Assembly: GCA_026398545.1 (NCBI GenBank)
Contig: JAPLSR010000299.1
Span: 1-7,041, forward strand
Origin: Candidatus Sumerlaeota bacterium
Lineage (GTDB): Bacteria > Sumerlaeota > Sumerlaeia > MWCT01
DNA length: 7,041 bases
Direction of reading: 5' to 3'
This document shows, one piece after another, positions 1 to 5,866 of the stretch. The position numbers and the translations under genes were made by a program. The notes under the pieces were generated by a model. It made no database searches. It was given only the letters and a program-made list of their open reading frames with translations, and was not told the DNA's origin. Position 1 is the first letter of the stretch, and every line of letters starts with the position of its first letter.

Positions 1-246
1 AATTAACTTTCAGGCGTGTAATCTCCCGAAAAACAATAATGTAATGTGTTAATTTATATTGTTTTATATAAAAAAAATTCGTATACCCCGATTAATGTAT
101 TGTCAAACTGAATTTGATTATCCTGCCCCGTTTTTTCTATCGTTTAAGTATAAAGTATTCTTGACAATTATTTACGAAGGGTGTCAATTGCTATTAATTT
201 TACAATACATTTATTTGTTTTAAATTTATCAGGGGGTTATTACACT
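1..246. other. AT-rich non-coding leader upstream of the response regulator gene
   Basis: No convincing gene is visible here. The stretch is much richer in A and T than the genes around it. It contains a 9-bp inverted repeat (30-38, AAAACAATA, with 57-65, TATTGTTTT), a 12-bp palindrome TTTTATATAAAA at 62-73, and a consensus-like TTGACA at 161-166. It probably carries the promoter of the response regulator gene. Any gene to the left lies outside the window. Confidence 0.6.
161..187 (+). promoter_or_regulatory. Possible -35 element within a small inverted repeat upstream of the receiver gene
   Basis: A perfect -35 hexamer TTGACA (161-166) is followed 15 nt later by its exact reverse complement TGTCAA (182-187). 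The hexamer at the expected -10 distance (TCAATT, 184-189) is poor, so the promoter call is weak. The inverted symmetry could equally be an operator. It lies 60-86 nt before the chosen start codon at 247. Confidence 0.25.
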
Positions 247-624
247 ATGCCTAAAAAGATACTTGCCGTTGATGATGAGAATGATGTTTTGCTCATCATC
301 AAGACTGCCCTTGCCAGTGAAGGTTATGAAATTACCACGGCATCCAACGGATATGACGGCCTGGCGCTGGCAGAGGATTTGCAGCCCGATTTGATACTTC
401 TCGACTTGCGCATGCCTGAGATGGATGGGATGGAAGTTCTTCAACGGCTCAGGGAGAGTGAGAAAACACAAAATATACCGGTCATTGTTTTAACAGGCAT
501 ATCGGACAAGACCAAGATTCGAGAAGCCCTGGATAAGGGGATTACCTATTATATTGTGAAGCCTTTTGAATGTCAGGACCTGATTTCCAAAGTCAAATTT
601 GCCCTTATGCCTGCAGAAGAGTGA
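247..624 (+). CDS. Stand-alone response regulator receiver (CheY-like) protein
   Basis: This is a 125-residue single REC domain with no output domain, so it should act by phosphorylation-dependent protein-protein contact rather than by binding DNA. Landmarks of the family are visible: the acidic pair D9-D10, phospho-acceptor D53 in LLLDLRMPEMDG, the switch threonine T83 in VIVLTG, aromatic Y102, and K105-P106 in VKPF. The ATG at 247 is preferred because AGGGGG at 231-236 precedes it at good spacing and the protein then begins MPKKILAVDDE. An in-frame extension back to 181 has no homology-like sequence. No histidine kinase is in the window, so the partner and pathway are unknown. Its last 20 bases overlap the 3' end of the convergent methyltransferase gene. 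The family call is secure; the biological role is open. Confidence 0.93.
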   Translation: MPKKILAVDDENDVLLIIKTALASEGYEITTASNGYDGLALAEDLQPDLILLDLRMPEMDGMEVLQRLRESEKTQNIPVIVLTGISDKTKIREALDKGITYYIVKPFECQDLISKVKFALMPAEE

Positions 625-1276
625 ACAGGGACTTATCTGATTTCTTCATCTTATTTTTAGCGCCGATATAGTAAAGGTCGGCGTCATCATGCCATGTAAG
701 CACCTTCCACCCCTCTTTTACAAGTTGTTCGGCAAGTTCCCTCGCCGGTGGTAGATAATGCCTCCGGATGGTGTCTGCAGATGAATTCCTGTGCACCGAG
801 TTAATATAATCCCTCCCGCGAGAATGAGCGATATGAAGAGCGCCATTTTTTTTCAGGATTTTATGGAAATGGTTAAGAAAGATGCCTGGTGGGGAAAAAT
901 GGGGCCATACATTGAAACATACCACGCAGTCTATCGTGCCTTTCGCTATTTCAATATCCAACACTGATTTATTATGGAATCTCACCTGAGAGGGGAGGTG
1001 TTGGCTCAGGCAATAATTAAACATCTTGGAAGAGACATCACAGGCGTCAATCTGTCCGGTTGTGCCGACTTGTTCAGATAGGAGTTTTGTCAACCTTCCG
1101 CAACCGCACCCGGGTTCGACAACCCGGTATCCTGTCTGTATGTTGAATAAGTCAAGAAGCCGTTTCACCCGCCTGAATTCATCCTGTTCAAATTTCAGGA
1201 AAAGACCTTCCTCAAAACAGCGGTCAAAATAATTGGAAACGTCCGCATTATCAATCGTTTTTTGATGTCCTGACAT
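605..1276 (-). CDS. Class I SAM-dependent methyltransferase, substrate unknown
   Basis: The product has 223 residues and a Rossmann-like methyltransferase core. Motif I is VVEPGCGCGRLT (about residues 52-63), the SAM-ribose acidic region is IDACD (76-80), and the motif IV-like stretch is IDCVVCFNVWPHF (115-127), followed by the helix and strand LKKNGALHIAHSRG. The ATG at 1276 is chosen because a strong AAGGAGA (1282-1288) lies just upstream. A longer reading frame to 1414 would run far into the permease gene and lacks domain sequence. It starts 19 nt after the permease stop, so it is probably the last gene of the metal-transport operon. It resembles general small-molecule methyltransferases, and nothing here names the acceptor. 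A role in making or modifying a metal-binding small molecule is speculation. The 3' end overlaps the receiver gene by 20 bp. Confidence 0.88.
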   Translation of the reverse strand: MSGHQKTIDNADVSNYFDRCFEEGLFLKFEQDEFRRVKRLLDLFNIQTGYRVVEPGCGCGRLTKLLSEQVGTTGQIDACDVSSKMFNYCLSQHLPSQVRFHNKSVLDIEIAKGTIDCVVCFNVWPHFSPPGIFLNHFHKILKKNGALHIAHSRGRDYINSVHRNSSADTIRRHYLPPARELAEQLVKEGWKVLTWHDDADLYYIGAKNKMKKSDKSLFTLLQA

Positions 1277-1282
1277 GCAATT

Positions 1283-1288
1283 CTCCTT
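1283..1288 (-). promoter_or_regulatory. Ribosome binding site that fixes the methyltransferase start
   Basis: Read on the minus strand this is AAGGAG, 6 nt before the ATG at 1276. It decides between this start and the longer in-frame option at 1414, and it suggests the gene is translated independently of the permease ahead of it. Confidence 0.75.
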
Positions 1289-1295
1289 CAAGACC

Positions 1296-2102
1296 TTACG
1301 CAATCGGATGAGCCTTTCTGTAAAAGTGGATTGTGCCATAAAGGAAAACCAGAACCAGTGTGATGCAGGCACCTGTAGGCAAGTCAGCCTTATACGAGAT
1401 AATAAAACCCCCAACAGCGCCAGCCATCCCCAGCAGTCCTGATGTTATCAGGACAGACCTCATGTCTCTGGCGACCTCATAAGCGGCAGCCGCAGGACAG
1501 GTGAGGAGACTGTATATCAAAAGTCCCCCCACACTGCTCAGGTTGGCTGTGATTACCCCGGCTGCCATAATGAGAAGGAGGGATGTTATAAGTTTCACGG
1601 GAATCCCGGAGACCAATGCAAGGGCAGGGCTGAAAAGAATGACCTTTAATTCCTTGTAAAAAAGGAGACAAAAGAGAAAAAGGACGATTGCCACTGCACC
1701 CATGATGAATATATCTGTGGTTGTGACAAACAGGAGATTTCCCCACATCAGGCTGAGCATGGGAGTGATGTCATCACGAACAAGCCCCATCCCCAGAAAT
1801 GCAAGACCTATCATCAGGGAAAAAAGGATTCCGGTATGTGTCTCTGATTTTATACGGATATCGCGTGAGATGAGTTGTCCCAGTAGAAATGAGGAAAGAA
1901 GCGATGCCGCAAGGGCTATCGGGAAAACAGGCAACTTGAGAAGATGGGCGGTGACCGCGCCCACCAGTGCGGCGTGAGACATCACAATGCTCAGAAAGGG
2001 AATCCTCATCCCGATAACATACGCCCCCAAACAGCCCATACTGCCCCCTCCAATCACCGCGGCTGCAATTATGACCCAGAAGATGCCCAGCCAGTCCTTC
2101 AT
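1296..2102 (-). CDS. Metal ABC transporter permease, ABC-3 (ZnuB/MntB-like) family
   Basis: This is a 268-residue, very hydrophobic protein with about eight membrane-spanning segments, the usual size for ABC-3 permeases. Family hallmarks are the N-terminal GAYVIGMRIPFLSIVMSHAA region (residues 26-45), matching the usual 'R.aflgdalSHa' pattern, the late LLIYSLLTCPAAAA segment (194-207) and the closing KADLPTGACI (238-247). It would form the inner-membrane channel for a divalent metal delivered by the lipoprotein encoded upstream and powered by the adjacent ATPase. The start codon overlaps the ATPase stop in an ATGA arrangement, and GGGGGA at 2109-2114 provides a ribosome binding site. The family usually moves zinc, manganese or iron. 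The neighbouring nikR and its putative operator raise the possibility of nickel here, which the permease sequence alone cannot settle. Confidence 0.92.
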   Translation of the reverse strand: MKDWLGIFWVIIAAAVIGGGSMGCLGAYVIGMRIPFLSIVMSHAALVGAVTAHLLKLPVFPIALAASLLSSFLLGQLISRDIRIKSETHTGILFSLMIGLAFLGMGLVRDDITPMLSLMWGNLLFVTTTDIFIMGAVAIVLFLFCLLFYKELKVILFSPALALVSGIPVKLITSLLLIMAAGVITANLSSVGGLLIYSLLTCPAAAAYEVARDMRSVLITSGLLGMAGAVGGFIISYKADLPTGACITLVLVFLYGTIHFYRKAHPIA

Positions 2103-2908
2103 TTCACGTCCCCCATGGCAAAACAGTGTCTTCTGCCCGAGCGCTCAATGACCTCAACCGGACAGCGATAGACATCCTTGAGTTTCTCAGGGGTCAGGAC
2201 GTCCTCAACGGCTCCATCCATCAGAATCCGCCCATCCCTGAGAAGAATTACCCTTCTGCAACATGCCGGCAGGTGACCGGTGATGTGGGTTGTCATAACA
2301 ATGGTCAGCTTAATCTTCGCATAAAGTTCTTCAATGAGCAAGACGAGGCGTTCCTGCCAGTCCATGTCAAGACCGCTGGTCGGTTCGTCTAAGAAGAGGA
2401 GTGCGGGTTCCTGGGCAAGCGCCCTCGCAATCTGCACCTTTTGCCTTTCACCACTTGAAAGACTGCGATAGGGATGACTGGCGAGATGGCTGACACCCAG
2501 AATTCCCATGGTGAAATCCACGGCAACCCTGTCTGATTGTGTGAGGTGGGACAGGACTCCCCGCCGTCCGATACGTCCCATTTCCACCACCTCACGCGCC
2601 GTGAGCGGAATGGATGGATTATAATCAATATTTTGCGGGACAATTGCAATTTTGCGCCTTAGTCGCAGGATTTCTGGCGCATTCAGGGTTTTGACTTCAG
2701 TCCCGAAGATAGAGAAAGTCCCATCCGTTGGTCTCCAGAGAAGGTCCATCAGGGCAAGTAGTGTTGATTTGCCAGCCCCATTTGGTCCGAGGATTCCGAG
2801 GAATTCGCCTTCCTCGAGGGAAAGGGTGACGTTTTCCAGAAGGCTTTTGCCCCCGATTCTGAAGGAGACATGTTCAAAACAAAGCACGTTCACTTTTTTG
2901 TCGCACAC
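2099..2908 (-). CDS. Metal ABC transporter ATP-binding protein (ZnuC/MntA-like)
   Basis: The product has up to 269 residues and a complete ABC ATPase cassette: Walker A GPNGAGKST (41-49), Q-loop glutamine in VPQN (Q92), signature LSSGE (150-154), Walker B LLFLDE (170-175) and switch histidine H208 in TTH. It should hydrolyse ATP at the cytoplasmic face and drive the ABC-3 permease encoded immediately downstream, with a 4-nt overlap. The start is uncertain. The longest form begins at a GTG at 2908, but a second GTG at 2893 overlaps the TGA of the lipoprotein gene (GTGA), which suggests translational coupling and a protein five residues shorter. Neither has a strong ribosome binding site. The tail after residue 240 is typical of the family, with no extra domain. 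Function as a metal-transport ATPase is well supported; the metal is not. Confidence 0.94.
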   Translation of the reverse strand: MCDKKVNVLCFEHVSFRIGGKSLLENVTLSLEEGEFLGILGPNGAGKSTLLALMDLLWRPTDGTFSIFGTEVKTLNAPEILRLRRKIAIVPQNIDYNPSIPLTAREVVEMGRIGRRGVLSHLTQSDRVAVDFTMGILGVSHLASHPYRSLSSGERQKVQIARALAQEPALLFLDEPTSGLDMDWQERLVLLIEELYAKIKLTIVMTTHITGHLPACCRRVILLRDGRILMDGAVEDVLTPEKLKDVYRCPVEVIERSGRRHCFAMGDVK

Positions 2909-3729
2909 TCAATCAGTCTATCCAGATTGCTCCGAACGAGGGAGTAATAGCTATTCTGGGAGGGGGACATATCGGGGAAGTTGCTGAAGACCACAATTTG
3001 CGCACTCAGGTGTGAAGCAAGAGCCTCGCCCATCTGGCGTCCCTCCTGCAGATTGGCAATGACATACCTGACCCCGCTCTTATGTCCCTTATTTATCAGA
3101 TTTTGAAGCTCCTGTGGTGTTGTGGCGTTTGCGCCTGAATAAACCGCCACAGCGTCCAGTCCGAGCCACCTGCAGAACACTGCCTGATGCCCTGAGGAAA
3201 TGACCTTAGTCCCCCGAAGCCCCGCCTCCTGCATGCGTCTTGCGCATTCCTCATTCAGTTTCTCAAGGTTCACAATAGCCCTCTGGTATGAGGCATTGAA
3301 TTCATCAGCCTTTTCCGGAAAGACTGTCAGAAGACCATCAAGCGTATCCTTAAGAATGAGTCGGTAACTCTCGGGAACACAAAGTCCTTCCGGAGCGATA
3401 ATCTCTCTGATTGCAGGGCGCCCCTTTGCAAGTGGAAGGATTTTTGAATCAATGCTACTCTGGAAGTCAAACCTCAGGAGAAGGTGGCATTCCCTGATTT
3501 TTTTAATGAGACCGGGCGCAATATCAAAATGTCCGGGGCACATACCCGGCGGAGCGAGGCGCACAAATTCAAAACCATCACCGGTTAAGTCCCTTGCGGC
3601 GCTCTCAAGGTATGAGGTTGTCACGACAATAGAGGGCTGACTGACTGTCCGCCTCCCACTTGAGCGGCAACTGATGCCGCCAAGCAGTAGAAAAAAAAGG
3701 AGCCAGATTAAGTAAAGTTGTCTTTTCAT
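2890..3729 (-). CDS. ZnuA-family metal-binding lipoprotein of the ABC transporter, divergent
   Basis: The product has 279 residues. The N-terminus (MKRQL, then a hydrophobic run, then GGISC) looks like a lipoprotein signal with lipidated C21, though the residues before the cysteine are not an ideal lipobox. The mature part follows the cluster A-I fold: VTTSYLESAARDLTG (36-50), the first ligand region PPGMCPGHFDIAP (60-72, H67), the long linker helix about 130-170, a further ligand region VISSGHQAVF (176-185, H181), and the closing SYYSLVRSNLDRL. The usual second ligand motif (like 'DPHvWLdP') is replaced by EGLCVPESYR (114-123), which has no histidine. There is no His/Asp-rich loop of the kind common in zinc proteins. 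It should capture metal outside the inner membrane and deliver it to the adjacent permease. The gene lies 7 nt after the prepilin gene. Metal specificity is unknown; nickel is suggested only by nikR nearby. Confidence 0.87.
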   Translation of the reverse strand: MKRQLYLIWLLFFLLLGGISCRSSGRRTVSQPSIVVTTSYLESAARDLTGDGFEFVRLAPPGMCPGHFDIAPGLIKKIRECHLLLRFDFQSSIDSKILPLAKGRPAIREIIAPEGLCVPESYRLILKDTLDGLLTVFPEKADEFNASYQRAIVNLEKLNEECARRMQEAGLRGTKVISSGHQAVFCRWLGLDAVAVYSGANATTPQELQNLINKGHKSGVRYVIANLQEGRQMGEALASHLSAQIVVFSNFPDMSPSQNSYYSLVRSNLDRLIECATKK

Positions 3730-3736
3730 TTCTTCA

Positions 3737-4405
3737 TCACGGGGAAAGATGTCCTGTAGAAAGGCGCGTTATAACCCCCGGGCTCACCGTTCCATTAGTA
3801 GGGTCATACCAGTTGCGGGGAGGCACGGGATGATGCGCCACCCCTGAATCCCAGAACCCGATGTCCCCCTTCGGACCAACACTCCATAAAGCCCATTTGA
3901 CCGGCGAGGCGCCCATGTCAAAATATATCACATCATCCGATAGACCTGTATCGTGGGGAAAATTCCTCGGAACCCAGATGCCGAGAATTGTATGCACCCC
4001 GTAATTGGTATAACCGAAGCCCGGCGTAGCATATTTGTAATGAAACAACGGATTGAACACATCCCTTGTGCGGCTTGAGACATAGGCGACAGGTGTTGTC
4101 AGCTCCATGGGGCACATGGAGTAATCACCAATACTATCCATAGCGCCGGAGCAGAAGGAGCGGGCAGGTGGGTATTTCCTGTAATCCACACAATAGTTCT
4201 CAAGGGCGGATGTGATGGAGCGCATGTCCGCCTTTGCCCGAGAGACCTTTGACCTTGTCTGTGCATCAAGAAAATTGGGGACTGCAATTGCCGCAAGAAT
4301 GGCAATGATGGCAACAACAATCAGGAGCTCAACAAGGGTGAAACCCCTGCTATCTTGTCTGATATGCATTCCAGTCTTCAATCTCCTTGCATCGGCAGGG
4401 GCCAT
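3737..4405 (-). CDS. Type IV/type II prepilin-like protein (N-methylation motif)
   Basis: The signature class III leader and stalk helix are clear. A basic leader ends in G, then FTLVELLIVVAIIAIL, with the conserved glutamate at mature position 5, then AVPNFLDAQTRSKVSRAKADM. A prepilin peptidase should cut before the F. The C-terminal domain is rich in aromatics and glycine and ends with YDPTNGTVSPG, a signature I recall from pseudopilin-like proteins of uncultured phyla. Two starts are possible. ATG at 4405 overlaps the stop of the upstream gene (TAATG) and gives 222 residues. ATG at 4369 gives a compact 9-residue leader (MHIRQDSRG) and 210 residues, with GGAG about 14 nt upstream. The shorter leader is more typical, while the overlap favours the longer form. 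No secretion or pilus assembly genes are nearby, so it would rely on machinery encoded elsewhere. Confidence 0.88.
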   Translation of the reverse strand: MAPADARRLKTGMHIRQDSRGFTLVELLIVVAIIAILAAIAVPNFLDAQTRSKVSRAKADMRSITSALENYCVDYRKYPPARSFCSGAMDSIGDYSMCPMELTTPVAYVSSRTRDVFNPLFHYKYATPGFGYTNYGVHTILGIWVPRNFPHDTGLSDDVIYFDMGASPVKWALWSVGPKGDIGFWDSGVAHHPVPPRNWYDPTNGTVSPGVITRLSTGHLSP

Positions 4406-5232
4406 TATTCAAATTGGCACCACAATGAACGCATAACTCTTGTAAAGAATTCGATATCTGAGTATTTTTTCACCCAGAGGCGATAGGAGTCATGCCAGGG
4501 GGGGAGGTATGTATCCTCCTGGTCAAAAATACCCGTGACATTAAAACCTCCCGCGGGTGCAGAGTGGTCATTGAAATCCCCCTCGCTGGAGAGATACATA
4601 GTCAGGGTTGAACCGGCGTCATCCGCAATGGTGAGCGATTTATCATTGCCCCATGCGCCGGAGGAGATGTGAACCCCCTTCAATTTGACCCATTGCGCCT
4701 GGTATTTTTCGCCGCCCGAGATGCGCGTTTGGTCGAAGAAATTGCATATTGAAAGATTTGTGATTTCCTGAGGAGCGGGCATTCCCACGCCGGATTGCAG
4801 TTTTGTAACAGTGAAAGCTGCGGCGAGTGAATGGCGCTCATTGATGTTCACCTTACCTGCATTGTCCATAATAAAGCCCTCGATTCGAATGCGGTCGCCG
4901 GGCTGGATGTTCAAGGGGTAGCGAGGCCATGGCGTATCGGCGTAAAAAATCCCCGCCCAGGCGGCAATACCGCCATGGTCAGGCGGCTCTGCCTGGACAT
5001 AGACTTGCCATTGCTCGGTTGTTGGGAGAAGTTCTGCAGGATTATTGAGAGCAATGCCCTGGATGACAACCTTGTTGGCGGGGTCGATAGGTGCGCCGTT
5101 TTTTGGATTGGCACCCCTGCCTTCGGCGTCCACCGCCTCCAGGTCCCAGATATTGTCCGCCAGAGACGGGGCGCAAAGGAAGAGCATAAACGACGCATAA
5201 AAAATAAGTCTTGCGATTTTTTTGAGATTCAT
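4405..5232 (-). CDS. Secreted protein with two OB-fold-like domains, function unknown
   Basis: This 275-residue protein begins with a signal peptide: MNLKKIARL, a hydrophobic core, then a likely cleavage after PSLA at residue 25. The mature part seems to hold two beta-rich units. Residues about 53-145 carry VVIQGIALNNP and PGDRIRIEGFI, and residues about 155-265 carry WVKLKGVHI, SLTIADDAGSTLTMYL and NVTGIFDQEDTY. The pattern 'becomes G..., D.GD.I...G' resembles OB-fold modules of exported bacterial proteins, but I see no nuclease or other catalytic motif. It is the first gene of the minus-strand operon, begins 13 nt downstream of the putative NikR box, and its TAA overlaps the next ATG by one base. 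No strong ribosome binding site precedes the ATG at 5232. A surface or periplasmic binding role is possible; the OB-fold assignment is moderate and the function unknown. Confidence 0.8.
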   Translation of the reverse strand: MNLKKIARLIFYASFMLFLCAPSLADNIWDLEAVDAEGRGANPKNGAPIDPANKVVIQGIALNNPAELLPTTEQWQVYVQAEPPDHGGIAAWAGIFYADTPWPRYPLNIQPGDRIRIEGFIMDNAGKVNINERHSLAAAFTVTKLQSGVGMPAPQEITNLSICNFFDQTRISGGEKYQAQWVKLKGVHISSGAWGNDKSLTIADDAGSTLTMYLSSEGDFNDHSAPAGGFNVTGIFDQEDTYLPPWHDSYRLWVKKYSDIEFFTRVMRSLWCQFE

Positions 5233-5244
5233 CTGGTGTTTTTC

Positions 5245-5275
5245 TCGTGTTACGAATTATTAAATCGTGTTACGC
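5245..5275. promoter_or_regulatory. Putative NikR operator: tandem TCGTGTTACG boxes 20 bp apart
   Basis: The 10-mer TCGTGTTACG occurs exactly twice, at 5245-5254 and 5265-5274, in the same orientation and exactly 20 bp apart. The core GTGTTAC copies are separated by 13 nt. The repeats lie between the divergently transcribed nikR and metal-transport operon. From memory, comparative genomics of delta-proteobacteria proposed NikR sites built from GTGTTAC half-sites separated by 13 or 14 nt, with the second half inverted. Here both halves read the same way, although each box is partly self-complementary (CGT...ACG). The site covers the predicted -10 and start region of the operon, a position suited to repression. 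Confidence 0.6.
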
Positions 5276-5301
5276 ATAATTTTTTGCTGGAATACCGTCA
5301 A
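5273..5301 (-). promoter_or_regulatory. Predicted sigma-70-type promoter of the minus-strand operon
   Basis: On the minus strand TTGACG (5301-5296) matches five of six -35 positions and is followed after 17 nt by TATGCG (5278-5273), a partial -10. Transcription would then start near 5266, inside the repeated GTGTTACG boxes, so a bound repressor would block it. The -10 match is only moderate. Confidence 0.35.
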
Positions 5302-5382
5302 GGATAATAATCATAATCAGGATATTTTTTATTTGCTTCAGGAGTTGTGCCCGGCTATTTTCAAAATAAATTGCTATGAAGT

Positions 5383-5386
5383 GGAG
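5383..5386 (+). promoter_or_regulatory. Ribosome binding site that fixes the nikR start
   Basis: GGAG is placed 9 nt before the ATG at 5396. It supports the 140-residue NikR rather than a form extended to 5267, whose extra 43 residues have no resemblance to the family. Confidence 0.65.
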
Positions 5387-5395
5387 ATAAATTCA

Positions 5396-5818
5396 ATGTC
5401 CGAAATTGAGCGTTTTGGTGTCTCTCTGGATAAGCGGCTGTTGCAAAAGTTTGACAAGCGAAATAAAAAGATGGGTTACACCAACCGTTCTGAGGCGATA
5501 CGCGACCTCATCCGTGACTGCCTTATCAGGTCAAAGCAGTGGGTGAGGGATGATGTGCGCGTGGTTGCCACTTTGACATTAGTCTATGACCATCATAAAA
5601 AAGCCCTTCCCGAACAACTGAATAATATCCAGCATGAACACAAAAATCTTGTCGTCTCCAGCATGCATGTCCATCTTGACCATGATAATTGTCTTGAGGT
5701 CGTTGTGTTGCGAGGCATCGGAAAGGATGTAAAGGCGCTGGCTCACACCCTGATTGCTCAAAAGGGTGTCAAGCATGGAAAGGCTATCATGACTACGGAG
5801 GGCAAGGATGTGTGGTAG
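5396..5818 (+). CDS. nikR: Nickel-responsive transcriptional repressor NikR
   Basis: The product has 140 residues. The N-terminal ribbon-helix-helix DNA-binding domain (about 1-50) reads ERFGVSLDKRLLQKFD, then YTNRSEAIRDLIR, very close to known NikR. The C-terminal ACT-like nickel domain keeps all four square-planar nickel ligands of the E. coli protein: H80 (equivalent to H76), H91 and H93 in MHVHLDH (H87, H89) and C99 in DNCLEVVVLRG (C95), followed by the usual AQKGVKHGK. It should form a tetramer that binds DNA when loaded with Ni(II). The ATG at 5396 is preferred because GGAG (5383-5386) lies 9 nt upstream and the RHH domain begins at once; an earlier in-frame ATG at 5267 lies inside the operator repeat. 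It is divergent from the metal-transport operon, with TCGTGTTACG boxes between them, so that operon and nikR itself are likely targets. Confidence 0.95.
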   Translation: MSEIERFGVSLDKRLLQKFDKRNKKMGYTNRSEAIRDLIRDCLIRSKQWVRDDVRVVATLTLVYDHHKKALPEQLNNIQHEHKNLVVSSMHVHLDHDNCLEVVVLRGIGKDVKALAHTLIAQKGVKHGKAIMTTEGKDVW

Positions 5819-5831
5819 GGGAGCCTGCATA

Positions 5832-5866
5832 AATTGAAAATTGACAATTGAAAATTATCAATTATC
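5832..5866. repeat. Five-unit heptanucleotide tandem array overlapping the pgk stop codon
   Basis: Five consecutive 7-bp units follow each other with no gaps: AATTGAA, AATTGAC, AATTGAA, then AATTATC twice. The array starts 13 nt after the nikR stop and runs through the last two codons and TGA of pgk. It resembles the short tandemly repeated heptamers known from cyanobacterial genomes, but no inference about lineage is safe. Part of it (AATTGA 5846-5851 with TCAATT 5858-5863) could fold into a weak AT hairpin, too weak to call a terminator. Confidence 0.8.

Noticed and set aside
181..246. Longer start of the response regulator with 22 extra residues
   Set aside because: There is no ribosome binding site for it, the added residues are hydrophobic and unrelated to the receiver fold, and the ATG at 247 has a good AGGGGG.
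1277..1414. Extended methyltransferase start overlapping the permease gene
   Set aside because: The extra 46 residues are an out-of-frame reading of the permease gene, and the ATG at 1276 has a strong AAGGAG.
4831..5307. Open frame on the plus strand opposite the secreted OB-fold-like gene
   Set aside because: It has no recognisable domain and lies across a gene with a clear signal peptide and operon overlaps, so it is a shadow frame.
5267..5395. NikR extended by 43 residues from an upstream start
   Set aside because: The extension starts inside the operator repeat, has no family resemblance and lacks a ribosome binding site.
5832..5866. CRISPR array or rho-independent terminator
   Set aside because: The units are 7 bp with no spacers, and the only stem is a short AT-only pairing without a GC core.
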